This document shows, one piece after another, positions 33,834 to 44,357 of a DNA stretch of 53,857 nt. The number at the start of each line of letters is the position of its first letter. Position 1 is the first letter of the stretch. The DNA is from Ilumatobacteraceae bacterium. GTDB lineage: Bacteria; Actinomycetota; Acidimicrobiia; Acidimicrobiales; Ilumatobacteraceae. Where the stretch lies: NCBI GenBank assembly GCA_025463305.1, contig JAOBWK010000068.1, positions 1 to 53,857 on the forward strand, in the 5' to 3' direction. The translations under genes and the position numbers were made by a program. The notes under the pieces are model-generated. The model made no database searches. It saw only the letters and a program-made list of their open reading frames with translations, and was not told where the DNA came from.

Positions 33834-34895
33834 GTGACCGACGTCCGTGACGACACCGATCAGGGGTTTGGCGATCGCCGCGACGATGATCTCGACGCGA
33901 TGCGGCTCACCGAGTGGACGTCGTGCGGCGGCTGCGCGGCGAAGTGGGGCGCATCGCTGCTCTCGAGCCTGGTCAGCGACTTCCCCACGAGCAACGATCC
34001 ATCGCTCCTGGTCGGGCTCGCCCCGTTCGACGACGCCGCGGTCTACCGGATCAGCGACGACCTGGCGATGGTGAGCACCACCGACTTCTTCCCGCCGCTC
34101 GTCGACCATCCGTCGGACTTCGGCGCGATCGCCGCGGCCAACGCCTGCAGCGACGTGTTCGCGATGGGCGGCCGGGTGACGATCGCCGTCAACATCGCCG
34201 CGTTCCCCGAGCACTTCCCCCGGGCCGCCATCGTCGCGATCTTCGCCGCCGCCGCCGCCGTGGTTGCAGAAGCCGGTGGCTCCGTGGCCGGCGGCCACAC
34301 GATCCGCAACCCGGAGCCCATCTTCGGCCTCGCGGTGCAGGGCCTCGTCCATCCCGACCGCATCTTCCGCAAGGAGGGCGCCAAGGTCGGCGACGTGCTC
34401 GTGCTCTCGAAGCCGCTCGGCACCGCAGCCGCACTGGCCGGCGGCAACGCTGCCGACAAGGCCGAGGCCATCGCCGGGATGCGCCGGCTCAACCGCGGCG
34501 CGTCGGAGCTGTTGCAGCGGCACCTCGACGCCGTGCACGCGGTCACCGACGTCACGGGTTACGGCCTGTTCGGTCACGCCTGGGACATGGCCGAGCGAGC
34601 GGGTGCGGTGTTCGCGTTCGACGACGCCCGCCTCCCGCTCTACAGCGGCGTGGCCGACGCGTTGGCGCGTGGCGTGCGCACCGGTGGCGATCCGCGCAAC
34701 CGCGAGCACGTGCAGCAGCACGTCCGCGTCGAGTCCGGTCTCAGCGACGACCGCGCCGCGATCGGCTACGACCCCCAGACGTCGGGCGGGCTGCTCGCTG
34801 CCGTGGACCCCGCCGTTGCCGACGAGCTCGTGGCCAACGGGTTCACCGCCATCGGCTCCGTCGTCGCCGGCGATCCGGCCATCGTCCTGCACTGA
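33834..34895 (+). CDS. selD: Selenide, water dikinase
   Basis: This 353-residue protein carries the catalytic TSCGGCAAK segment (Cys and Lys in the C-x-x-K arrangement), then PFDDAAVYRI, VSTTDFFPPLVDHP, AMGGRVTIAVN and GGSVAGGHTI, the nucleotide-binding glycine-rich motifs. It makes selenophosphate from selenide and ATP, the selenium donor for selenocysteine or selenouridine. No selA, selB, selU or tRNA-Sec gene is in the window. The catalytic residue is Cys, not Sec. GTG 33834 has TAGGCT 7 nt upstream. Confidence 0.93.
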   Translation: MTDVRDDTDQGFGDRRDDDLDAMRLTEWTSCGGCAAKWGASLLSSLVSDFPTSNDPSLLVGLAPFDDAAVYRISDDLAMVSTTDFFPPLVDHPSDFGAIAAANACSDVFAMGGRVTIAVNIAAFPEHFPRAAIVAIFAAAAAVVAEAGGSVAGGHTIRNPEPIFGLAVQGLVHPDRIFRKEGAKVGDVLVLSKPLGTAAALAGGNAADKAEAIAGMRRLNRGASELLQRHLDAVHAVTDVTGYGLFGHAWDMAERAGAVFAFDDARLPLYSGVADALARGVRTGGDPRNREHVQQHVRVESGLSDDRAAIGYDPQTSGGLLAAVDPAVADELVANGFTAIGSVVAGDPAIVLH

Positions 34896-34897
34896 CC

Positions 34898-35605
34898 ATG
34901 GCGCCAGTGAGCAGGGCACCGGTCCGACGTGCGCCGAGCAAGAAGGTCGCTCCCACACGGTCGATCGAGCGCGATCTCTGGCAGGCGGGTCACGACGTGG
35001 TGGTCGGCATCGACGAGGTGGGTCGTGGGTCGTGGGCCGGTCCGCTGATGGTCGGCGCGGCGATCGTGCCGCGCGACCGACGAGTGAACGGCATCCGCGA
35101 TTCGAAGATGCTCACCGAAGCCGGCCGCGAGTCCATCTTCGATCGGGTCGCTGCGTGGTGCGACGCATGGGCGGTCGGCGGTGCGAGCCATCAGGAGTGC
35201 GACGAGCTCGGCATGGCGGCTGCGCAGAAGCTGGCGGCGCAGCGTGCCATCGCGGGACTCGGCGTGGTGCCCGACGCGGCGGTCGTCGACGGCACGTGGA
35301 ACTTCGTCGCGCCACACGTGCGTCATGTGCAGATGAAGATCAAGGCCGACGCGTACTGCCTGTCGGTGGCGGCCGCGTCGATCCTCGCCAAGGTCACCCG
35401 CGACCGGATCATGCGCGAGCAGTCCGAGCACTACCCGCAGTGGCACTTCGACACGAACAAGGGCTATCCGTGCCCGCTGCACAAGATCGCCCTGCAGGGC
35501 TACGGCCCGTCGGCGATCCACCGTCGCTCGTGGGTGTTCATGGACAACTTCGTGACCTCGCCCGGGCTGCGCACCTACCGGCCCGAGCAACCGACGCTGT
35601 TCTGA
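34898..35605 (+). CDS. rnhB: Ribonuclease HII
   Basis: This 235-residue enzyme has the active site VGIDEVGRGSWAGPLMVGAA (Asp and Glu), DSKMLTEAGRE, VVDGTWN (third acidic) and KADAYCLSVAAASILAKVTR with the fourth Asp (TRD). It cleaves RNA in RNA-DNA hybrids, notably single misincorporated ribonucleotides. A Lys/Arg-rich N-terminal extension of about 30 residues precedes the domain. It begins 2 bp after the selD stop, so the two are coupled. Confidence 0.95.
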   Translation: MAPVSRAPVRRAPSKKVAPTRSIERDLWQAGHDVVVGIDEVGRGSWAGPLMVGAAIVPRDRRVNGIRDSKMLTEAGRESIFDRVAAWCDAWAVGGASHQECDELGMAAAQKLAAQRAIAGLGVVPDAAVVDGTWNFVAPHVRHVQMKIKADAYCLSVAAASILAKVTRDRIMREQSEHYPQWHFDTNKGYPCPLHKIALQGYGPSAIHRRSWVFMDNFVTSPGLRTYRPEQPTLF

Positions 35606-35608
35606 GGT

Positions 35609-36940
35609 CTGCTCATCGCCGCCGCTGACGACGCACCAACGGAACACCGCGACGCCGAACACCGTGATGTCGTCGTGATCGGCGCGGGCCTCGCCGGCCT
35701 GCGCGCCGCGACCGACCTCGTCGCAGCAGGGCGCGAGGTGCTGGTGCTCGAGGGGCGCGACCGCGTCGGCGGCCGGGTGTGGAGCCATCGCTTCGACAAC
35801 GGGCAGATCGCCGAGCGCGGTGCGGAGTTCGTCGACACGAACCATCCCGAGGTCATCGCGCTCGTCGCCGACCTCGGGCTCACGCTCGCCGACGTCACGT
35901 CGGGGCACGACCCGAACCGCCGGTTGCTCGACGTCGGTGGCCGTGCCGCGCCGTTCGCGCTCCACCACTCGCTGCTCGACGACCTCGCCCGCTGGGAGGC
36001 GGCACTCGGTCGGCTCGCTGCCGTGGTCGATCCGGAGGATCCCGTCGGCGGCCCATCCGCCGCCGCGCTCGACGAGCTGCCGTTGAGCGAGCTGGTCGCG
36101 TCGCTCGACCTCGGGTTGATGGCGCGCGTCGCGATCGGTCGCGAGATCCGCACCGAGTTCATGCTCGGACCCGACGAGATCTCGCAGTTGTTCGCCGGCT
36201 GGATGACGGCGCTGCACCACCGCTCGCCGGGCGGGCGCGAGGCCTACCGGATCGCCGGCGGCAACGATCAGCTCGCGACGGGCCTGGCCGGGCGCCTCGG
36301 CGACCGGGTGCGGCTGTCCTCCGCTGTCGACCTCGTCGAGCCGGAGACCGGTCGCATCGTCCTCGTCGATGGTCGCGTGATCGTGGCCGAGCACATCGTC
36401 AACACCGCGCCGTTGCCGGTGCTCGGGCGGATGTGGTTCGACATGCCGTTCGAGCTGTCGCGCGTCGGCTACGGGCTCGGCGGCAAGATCAGCGTGCAGA
36501 CCAGTCGGCGGGTCTGGCACGACACCGGTCTCGACGGCTCGGTCGACACCGAACGAGCGTGGGGCCAGACGTGGGACGGCAGCGACTCGCAGCCCGGCGA
36601 CACGGGCGTGCTGACGGTGCTGTTGTCATCACACGACGGTGCTGCCGTGGTGTCGGTCCCGGAGACGGTCGGGCGTGTCGTCGACGAGGCCGATCGCTTC
36701 TTCCCCGGCGTCAAGGGGCTGGCCGGCGAGCGGGTTCGCACCGACTGGACCAACGATTCGTTCAGCCTGGGCTGCTACGCCACGTTCGGGCCTGGGCAGC
36801 TCGTCGAGGCGTGGCCGTTCCTGCGCCGCACGTACGGGCGGATGGTGCTCGCCGGCGAGCACACCGACGCCTTCTGCGGCTTCATGGAGGGCGCGCTGCG
36901 CAGCGGTGCGCGGGCAGCGCGGCAGGTGCTGGCGACCTGA
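35609..36940 (+). CDS. FAD-dependent amine oxidase-like oxidoreductase
   Basis: The protein (443 residues from CTG 35609, 421 from GTG 35675) has the FAD-binding motif DVVVIGAGLAGLRAATDLVA, then VLEGRDRVGGRVWSHRFDN, and a C-terminal GRMVLAGEHTDAFCGFMEGA with ALRSGARAARQ, as in flavin monoamine oxidases. The substrate is unknown. The start is problematic: the frame has no ATG, GTG or TTG between the rnhB stop and GTG 35675, which lies inside the first FAD strand. CTG 35609, or an unusual codon such as ATC 35615 with GAGG 7 nt before it, would restore the strand. Confidence 0.8.
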   Translation: MLIAAADDAPTEHRDAEHRDVVVIGAGLAGLRAATDLVAAGREVLVLEGRDRVGGRVWSHRFDNGQIAERGAEFVDTNHPEVIALVADLGLTLADVTSGHDPNRRLLDVGGRAAPFALHHSLLDDLARWEAALGRLAAVVDPEDPVGGPSAAALDELPLSELVASLDLGLMARVAIGREIRTEFMLGPDEISQLFAGWMTALHHRSPGGREAYRIAGGNDQLATGLAGRLGDRVRLSSAVDLVEPETGRIVLVDGRVIVAEHIVNTAPLPVLGRMWFDMPFELSRVGYGLGGKISVQTSRRVWHDTGLDGSVDTERAWGQTWDGSDSQPGDTGVLTVLLSSHDGAAVVSVPETVGRVVDEADRFFPGVKGLAGERVRTDWTNDSFSLGCYATFGPGQLVEAWPFLRRTYGRMVLAGEHTDAFCGFMEGALRSGARAARQVLAT

Positions 36941-36969
36941 CCAGCGATCGGCGGGAGCAAAGCGCACGG

Positions 36970-36993
36970 ACGATATATATCGTGACACGATAT
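36970..36993. promoter_or_regulatory. Overlapping palindromes at the ClC gene start
   Basis: ACGATATATATCGT (36970-36983, perfect 14-bp palindrome) overlaps ATATCGTGACACGATAT (36977-36993, perfect 8-bp arms, 1-bp centre). The second covers the A and T of the ATG at 36992. Three CGATAT half-sites are thus stacked over the start. The MarR regulator downstream (38239) is the obvious candidate to bind here. Confidence 0.6.
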
Positions 36994-38233
36994 GAATCGA
37001 AGCGATCATGATGTCCCGGCGACGTGGCGCTGGTGGTTGCTGGTGGCCACCGTCGGCATCGTCTCCGGTGCCGTCAGCGCCGGCTACGTCGAAGCACTGC
37101 GGAACATCACCCGTGTCCTCGGTCCCGAGCACACGGGTCGTTGGGCGCACCTCGCAGTGCTCGCCGGCGTCGGCCTGGTCATCGCCCTGGTGGTCCGCGT
37201 CCTCGGCAACCCCGGCGACGTCGAGCTGCTCGTCGACAACATCCACGTCGGTGGTCGCCCGGCCGACATCCGGCCCCTCCGTGCGCTGATCCCGGTGTCG
37301 ATCCTCGGCATCGCCGCGGGCAGCGCCATCGGTCCCGAAGCGCCGCTCGTGCAGACGACCGGCACGATCGGTAGCTGGGTCGCGGCCAGGAGGAACGTCT
37401 CGCCGACCGACGCCCGGATCCTCACGATCACCGGCATGGCCGCCGGGTTCACGGTGCTGTTCGGTGCCCCTCTCGGCGGAGCGCTGTTCGCGCTCGAAAT
37501 CCTCCACCGCCGTGGGCTCGAGTACTACGAGGCGATGCTGCCGGCAGCGATCGGGGCGCTCACCGGTTGGGTCACGTTCGCCGCGGCCCTTCACGCCGGC
37601 TTCCACCCGGTGTTCGAGTTCCCGGCAGCGGCCCGGATCACGTCGCTCGATCTCCTCCTCGGACTCGCCGCTGGCGTTGCCGGAGCACTCGTCGCCACCG
37701 TGTTCGCGTGGATGATCCGGTTGATGCGGATGATGTTCGCGCGCATCCCACTCGTTGTTCGCCCGGTGGTCGGCGGTGTAGCGCTCGGTGCGCTGGCCTT
37801 CGCCAGCCCGTTCAGCCTCACGTTCGGCGAGGGCCAGATCGAGCACATCGCCTCCGTCCGTATCGCCGTGTCCGTGCTGCTCCTCGCCGGCCTGTGCAAG
37901 CTGGTCGCCACAGCGACGATCGTGTCGAGTGGCTGGCGCGGCGGATTCATCATCCCGTTGTTCTTCATGGGCGCGACGATCGCGATGGCGGCCACCCATG
38001 CGATGCACGGCCACGACGTCGTGATCCTGACGGCGACGATGGTGGCGGCGAACGTCGGCGTCACCAAGACGCCGTTCGGCTCCACGGCGGTCGTCGCGGA
38101 GATGGCGGGCATGCGAATCCTCCCTCCGGTCCTGATCGCAGCGCTCGTGTCGCTGCTGCTGACGGACCGCGTGTCGATCATCCACACCCAACGGGCACGG
38201 TCGGTGGTGGCGTCCACCGCGCCCTCCAGCTGA
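36992..38233 (+). CDS. ClC-type chloride/anion channel or antiporter
   Basis: This 413-residue membrane protein has about ten hydrophobic segments and ClC landmarks: GSAIGPEAPLVQTTG (GxExP with the gating Glu), GFTVLFGAPLGGALFALE and GGFIIPLFFMGATIA (the GxFxP-like site). The GSGIP motif is not visible, replaced by VDNIHVGGRPAD. Presence of the gating Glu suggests H+/anion exchange. No CBS domain is present. ATG 36992 has no Shine-Dalgarno sequence and lies in a palindromic operator. The MarR gene follows by 5 bp, implying local feedback control. Confidence 0.8.
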   Translation: MNRSDHDVPATWRWWLLVATVGIVSGAVSAGYVEALRNITRVLGPEHTGRWAHLAVLAGVGLVIALVVRVLGNPGDVELLVDNIHVGGRPADIRPLRALIPVSILGIAAGSAIGPEAPLVQTTGTIGSWVAARRNVSPTDARILTITGMAAGFTVLFGAPLGGALFALEILHRRGLEYYEAMLPAAIGALTGWVTFAAALHAGFHPVFEFPAAARITSLDLLLGLAAGVAGALVATVFAWMIRLMRMMFARIPLVVRPVVGGVALGALAFASPFSLTFGEGQIEHIASVRIAVSVLLLAGLCKLVATATIVSSGWRGGFIIPLFFMGATIAMAATHAMHGHDVVILTATMVAANVGVTKTPFGSTAVVAEMAGMRILPPVLIAALVSLLLTDRVSIIHTQRARSVVASTAPSS

Positions 38234-38238
38234 CCGCA

Positions 38239-38661
38239 ATGGATCCGTATGATCGATCGATGCCCACGGTCAGCGACGACGACTACCGCCGGCTGTTGGA
38301 GTTCCGTGACGGTGTCCGCCGGTTCCTCCACTGGAGTGAGACACGTGCCGCCGAAGTCGGGCTGACAGCCGCCCAGCACCAACTGCTGCTCGCCGTTCGC
38401 GGTCACGGCGGCGATGCATCGCCGACCATCGGCGATGTCGCCGAGCACTTGATGCTGCGCCATCACAGCGCCGTCGAGCTGGTCTCGCGCGCCTGTGATG
38501 CCGGGCTGCTGGAGCGCCGACCCGATGCCGATGATCGGCGCGTCGTCCGACTGGCGTTGACCGTCGACGGCAGCGCCCGCCTCGCTGCGCTGTCCAAGCA
38601 GCACCTCGACGAGCTGCACCGGTTGGAGCCGCGGCTCCAACCGCTCTGGACCGGTCTGTAG
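38239..38661 (+). CDS. MarR-family transcriptional regulator
   Basis: This protein of about 140 residues has the MarR winged helix: GLTAAQHQLLLAVRGHGGDA, SPTIGDVAEHLMLRHHSAVE, LVSRACDAGLLERRPDADDR with the R..D.DDRR wing, then RLALTVDGSARLAAL. It probably regulates the ClC gene, whose stop is 5 bp upstream, through the palindromes at 36970-36993. ATG 38260 is a shorter alternative start. The ligand is unknown. Confidence 0.85.
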   Translation: MDPYDRSMPTVSDDDYRRLLEFRDGVRRFLHWSETRAAEVGLTAAQHQLLLAVRGHGGDASPTIGDVAEHLMLRHHSAVELVSRACDAGLLERRPDADDRRVVRLALTVDGSARLAALSKQHLDELHRLEPRLQPLWTGL

Positions 38662-38772
38662 GGGCGCGTCCCGACGTGTGCTCCGTGTCTCTCGCGGGCT
38701 CGCTGCGGTATAGCACGCACGTGGGCGCGTGCGGTCAGGGGTCGTGCATGGTGATGGCGGACGATCGATGTG

Positions 38773-40068
38773 TCAGTGGGGCTCGCGTTGGGCAACTTCG
38801 GTGCCGTCGGCCCGGTACAGGTGCCAGCCGTACTCGTCGCGGTTGACGGTGAAGTGGCCGAGGTGCTTGGCGACGTTGTGACCAGCGCAGCCCATCGCAC
38901 CATTCCAGCTCGCTGTCACTCCGAAGTGTCGGACCCATTCCCTGGTGTGATCAACCTGCATCCGCCCGGACCGCCGCTGGCAGCCGGGCCAAAAACGTCG
39001 ATCCCCCGCAAGGATCACTGCGTCACGCACAGCACCGGTGAACAACCTCTTCCTGCGCCCGAGATCGATCACGTGACCGTCGCCGGCGGTGACGATCCGT
39101 TGCACCGTGCCGATCAACGCGGCCAATGCCAGATCGATCAGATCGACCTGCACACCCGATGACGTCTCACACAGCCGCTTGCGCAACGACCGGTCATCCA
39201 CCACTGGCATCTCGTTCGTGAGCAGCAGCGTCAGCGCGTCGGCGAGGTCTTGTTCGGTGCAGTGGATCACCACCAGCGGCTCCCGATCCGTTGACTCTCG
39301 GGTGCCGGCTGCTTTCAGGCCCATCGCGATCATCGCGTCATAGGCCCGCTGCCCAGGCGTGCGCGAGAGCGGGAACTCGATCGCGCGGTCGCCGTACAGG
39401 GCGCGACGCTCGGCCAGGTCGGTCTGGAACTCAGCTTCGATGTGCTGCTGGAGGATCTCGTAGAGCATCTCGCCGGTCATCGCGTCACCCTCGACACGCA
39501 GCTCGAACCCGACACCGATCCGCCGATAGGTGAGTCGCCGGTTCTCGCGGGAGATCTCATGATCCTTGTGCGCGCCGTCCGGGTCCGCGCCGAGCAGCCA
39601 GCGGGCGCAGTGCGGCTCGAAGTCCAACGCCGTCACATGACGGGCCATGTCCACGAACGTGTCCTGCGCCTCGACCATGTGCTCACGCGCCCGCGGATTG
39701 CCGTACAGCTTCGAGAGCTCGCGCAGCTGGTCCGCACCGATCTCACCCGCCGCATTCGCGGCAGCGACGATTGGCAGCAACGCCAACATCTTCGCCGTCC
39801 GAACCCGAGCGTTGCCGGCGCGCTTGTCACAGTTCGCAACCGCTGTCACCCACGCCCCAGCCGTGTGATGACGATCATCCAAGAACGACAACGACGACTC
39901 CACCTCGGACACCATCGCCGCCTGCAAGGCCTGCAGGCGGCGCACCTCACGCTCCACGCTCAGATACGCCTCATCGCGCCGATACCCCGACATCGACAGG
40001 AAATCCTCGAACGTCGGAAGCGACACGGGAGGGGCGGACGCCGGATCATCGAACACATCCGAACTCAC
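38773..40068 (-). CDS. DUF222/HNH endonuclease (13E12 repeat-type protein)
   Basis: This 431-residue protein has the DUF222 helical domain (LSVEREVRRLQALQAAMVSE, VRTAKMLALLPIVAAANAAG, ALDFEPHCARWLLGADPDG) and a C-terminal HNH domain: FWPGCQRRSGRMQVDHTREW, then GHNVAKHLGHF. Such proteins occur in several copies in many actinobacteria; whether they are mobile or intrinsically useful is unsettled. The start GTG 40068 is chosen because GGAGG precedes it at 8 nt. Upstream 40069-40218 shows nothing recognisable. An imperfect small hairpin (38716-38733) lies near its stop. Confidence 0.85.
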   Translation of the reverse strand: MSSDVFDDPASAPPVSLPTFEDFLSMSGYRRDEAYLSVEREVRRLQALQAAMVSEVESSLSFLDDRHHTAGAWVTAVANCDKRAGNARVRTAKMLALLPIVAAANAAGEIGADQLRELSKLYGNPRAREHMVEAQDTFVDMARHVTALDFEPHCARWLLGADPDGAHKDHEISRENRRLTYRRIGVGFELRVEGDAMTGEMLYEILQQHIEAEFQTDLAERRALYGDRAIEFPLSRTPGQRAYDAMIAMGLKAAGTRESTDREPLVVIHCTEQDLADALTLLLTNEMPVVDDRSLRKRLCETSSGVQVDLIDLALAALIGTVQRIVTAGDGHVIDLGRRKRLFTGAVRDAVILAGDRRFWPGCQRRSGRMQVDHTREWVRHFGVTASWNGAMGCAGHNVAKHLGHFTVNRDEYGWHLYRADGTEVAQREPH

Positions 40069-40218
40069 GCACACCACCTCCCACGAACACGCCAACGGAC
40101 AACGGGGCCGGACGAACCGACGAGCATGATCGGGGAACATCAACTGCCGATCACCGTACAGAAGGGGTGTTGCAGAGATCCCGGCCGACCTCGCTCAGTT
40201 CACCGTGACGCTCTGCAG

Positions 40219-41389
40219 TCAGCGGAGGTGGTCGAGCGCCTGGGCCAGGTCGGCGACGAGGTCGGCGCCGGACTCGATGCCGACGGACAGCCGCACGAGC
40301 GACGCGGGCACCTGCAGCGGCGAGTTGGCCACCGAGGCGTGCGTCATCCGACCGGGGTGCTCGATCAGGCTCTCGACCGCGCCGAGTGACTCGGCGAGCG
40401 TGAACAGCTCGGTGTGGCGGACCACCTCGAGCGCGTTGTCCTCACCGCTGCGTGCGACGGTGTCGCGCAGGGTGAAGCTGACCATCCCGCCGAAGTCGCG
40501 CATCTGCTTGGCCGCGGCGGCGTGGCCGGGATGGTCGGGCAGCTGGGGGTAGAGCACGCGCTCGACCATCGGATGGCCGAGCAGCAGATCCACCACGGCG
40601 CGAGCGTTGGCGCAGTGGCGTTCCATCCGGATCGCGAGCGTCTTCACGCCACGCAGGACGAGGTAGCAGTCGAACGGCGCGGGGATCGCTCCGGCGGCGT
40701 TCTGGGTGAAGCGGATCCGGTCGGCGAGCGTGTCGTCGTTCAGCGCGACGAACCCACCGACGACGTCACTGTGCCCGCCGAGGTACTTGGTGGCGGAGTG
40801 CACGACGATGTCGGCGCCGAGCGACAGCGGCTGCTGCAGGTACGGCGTGGCGAATGTGTTGTCGACCACCACCAGCGCGCCGTGGGCATGGGCGAGCTCG
40901 GCGATGGCCTCGATGTCGACGCACGTCAGCAGCGGGTTGGTGGGCGTCTCCAGCCACACCAGCTTCGTGTCGGTCGGCCAGTTCGCAGCGAGCGCGTCGA
41001 CGTCGGTGAGGTCGACCGCGCTCCATGGGAAGCCGAGCGGCTCCCACACCTTGGAGATCAGCCGGAACGTGCCGCCGTACGCGTCGTTGCCGAGCAGGAT
41101 CCGGTCGCCCTGGTGCAGCACGCGCAGCACGTTGTCCTCGGCCGCGAGCCCGCTCGCGAACGCGAAGCCGTGCCGGGCGTCCTCGAGTGACGCCACGCAT
41201 GCCTCGAGTGCTGCACGCGTCGGATTCCCGCTGCGCGAGTACTCGAAGCCCTTGTGGTTGCCGACGCCGTCCTGGGCGAACGTGGTGCTGAGGGTGATCG
41301 GCATGACGACCGCGCCGCTGGCCGGGTCGGGCGCCTGCCCGGCGTGCACCGCGCGAGTCTCGAAGCCCCAGGCGTCCTGCTGCTCGACG

Positions 41390-41397
<8 letters not shown>
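40219..41397 (-). CDS. metB: Cystathionine gamma-synthase/lyase-type PLP enzyme
   Basis: This 392-residue enzyme is a full-length Cys/Met-metabolism PLP protein: FETRAVHAGQAPDPASGAVV, YSRSGNPTRAALEACVASLE, VDNTFATPYLQQPLSLGADI and HSATKYLGGHSDVVGG (PLP-binding Lys), ending PASLVRLSVGIES. It either makes cystathionine from an activated homoserine or splits it; the sequence alone does not settle which. ATG 41397 lies 8 bp inside the CBS gene's end, so transsulfuration enzymes are paired. Confidence 0.9.
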
Positions 41398-42817
<1,420 letters not shown>

Positions 42818-42824
42818 GGGGCGA

Positions 42825-42830
42825 AGAGTA
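42825..42830 (-). promoter_or_regulatory. Leaderless-type -10 box of cbs
   Basis: TACTCT on the minus strand lies 7 nt upstream of ATG 42817. Confidence 0.55.
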
Positions 42831-42889
42831 CTGGCGTTTGCCGGACCGCGTTTCGGGGCGCGCTCCGGGTCGGGTTTTCGGGCCGGCGT

Positions 42890-42895
42890 TAGCGT
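42890..42895 (+). promoter_or_regulatory. Leaderless-type -10 box of the SWIM gene
   Basis: TAGCGT lies 7 nt upstream of ATG 42903. Confidence 0.55.
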
Positions 42896-42902
42896 GGCGG
42901 TG

Positions 42903-44357
42903 ATGGCCGTCCGCCCCACCCCCGAGCAGGTCCTGTCGCTCGCGCCCGACCGCGCAGCCGCGACCGCGGCCGTCCCGCTGGGCACGTCGGCGAACTGGTC
43001 TGCAGCGGGCTGCGACGACGGCGCGGTGTGGGGGTCGTACATCGCGACGTCGGCCGAGCCCTACGACGTGGCTGTCGACCTGTCCGACGATGTCGGCGGC
43101 CCGGCGTACCGATGCAACTGCCCGAGCCGCAAGATCCCGTGCAAGCACGCCCTCGGCCTGCTCCTGCTGCACGCCAACGGATCGGTCGCCTCGGCCCGTC
43201 GCCTCCCGTTCGCGGCCGAGTGGCTGCAGCGTCGCGCAGCGCGGGCGCGGGGACTGGCCGAAGCGCTCGAAGCCGAGGCCGAGCCCGATGATGCGCCGGA
43301 CGCGACATCGCCCGTACCGACGGCCGACGGCGACGAGGTCACCGAGGCCGGCGACGCCGTGCTCGGCGGCGGGGCGCGATCGCCGGACGCGGAGCCGGCC
43401 GAGATCGATCCACAGCGCCAGAAGCGCCACTTCGAGCGCGCCGAGCGGATGCGCGCCGGGCTGCAGGAGCTCGATCGCTGGCTCGCCGACCGGATCCGGG
43501 TGGGTCTCGCGGCGAGCGAGCTCGGCGACATCGAGACGTGGGACCGCCTCGCGGCACGTCTGGTCGATGCGCAGTGCGGCGCGCTCGCCAACCGAGTGCG
43601 TCGAGTCGCGACGAAGGTCGGCCAGCACCCGCGCTGGCACGAGGACGTGCTCGAGGAGATGGCGTTGCTGCACGCGCTGGCGCTCGGCGCACAACACACG
43701 TCGTCGTTGCTGCCCGACCTCGCCGACGGCGTGCACGTCGCGACCGGGCTCACGGTGGCCAAGGACGACGTGCTCGCGAGCGTGCCGTCGACGGCGCGCT
43801 GGATCGTCGCCGGCGAGAGCCGCACGCGCGAGGACCGCATCACCGTGCAGCGCACCTGGCTGGCCAGCGCCGGCCAGGGGCCGGTGACGTGGGCGATGGT
43901 GCTCGCGTTCGGCGCGTTCGGCAACGAGGTCAGCACCGAGCACCAGGTCGGGACAGCGCTCGAAGCCGACCTGCACTGGTATCCCGGCGGCATCAACCTG
44001 CGCGCCATCATCGGCCGGGTGACGGGCGACCCGCTGCCGGATCGCACCGGCCCGGCCACCACCCCCATCGCCGACGCGCTGCACGCAGCCGGGTGGGCGC
44101 TCGCCGCCGAGCCGTGGGTCGAGCGCTACCCGATGTGCATCGAAGCGGTCCCGGCCCCGATCGGCAACGGCCGTTGGGTGCTGGTCGACGCGACCGGATC
44201 GGTGCCGATCGCTGCTGGCTTCACCAAGACCGCCGAGCTGGTCTCGGTGTCCGGCGGGTTGCCCGTGCGGATGGTGGGCGAGTGGTCGGCCGACGGGCTG
44301 CTCCCGCTGACGTTGTACGAGCAGTCCGTCGATAGCCGCCAGGCGATCGTCCTGTGA
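42903..44357 (+). CDS. SWIM zinc-finger protein
   Basis: This 484-residue protein has a SWIM domain near the N-terminus: YRCNCPSRKIPCKHALGLLL (CxCx(n)CxH, about residues 62-82). An acidic linker (about 120-160) follows, then an all-helical and then mixed region with no recognised fold. E. coli YehQ is a SWIM protein encoded beside a MoxR ATPase and a VWA protein, the same company as here. SWIM domains are expected to bind DNA or proteins. The DUF5691 gene starts within its stop (GTGA). Confidence 0.8.
   Translation: MAVRPTPEQVLSLAPDRAAATAAVPLGTSANWSAAGCDDGAVWGSYIATSAEPYDVAVDLSDDVGGPAYRCNCPSRKIPCKHALGLLLLHANGSVASARRLPFAAEWLQRRAARARGLAEALEAEAEPDDAPDATSPVPTADGDEVTEAGDAVLGGGARSPDAEPAEIDPQRQKRHFERAERMRAGLQELDRWLADRIRVGLAASELGDIETWDRLAARLVDAQCGALANRVRRVATKVGQHPRWHEDVLEEMALLHALALGAQHTSSLLPDLADGVHVATGLTVAKDDVLASVPSTARWIVAGESRTREDRITVQRTWLASAGQGPVTWAMVLAFGAFGNEVSTEHQVGTALEADLHWYPGGINLRAIIGRVTGDPLPDRTGPATTPIADALHAAGWALAAEPWVERYPMCIEAVPAPIGNGRWVLVDATGSVPIAAGFTKTAELVSVSGGLPVRMVGEWSADGLLPLTLYEQSVDSRQAIVL

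Noticed and set aside
38716..38733. Hairpin CGCACG/CGTGCG as terminator between the MarR and DUF222 genes
   Set aside because: Only 6 bp with a 6-nt loop and no T-tract; too weak to list as a feature.
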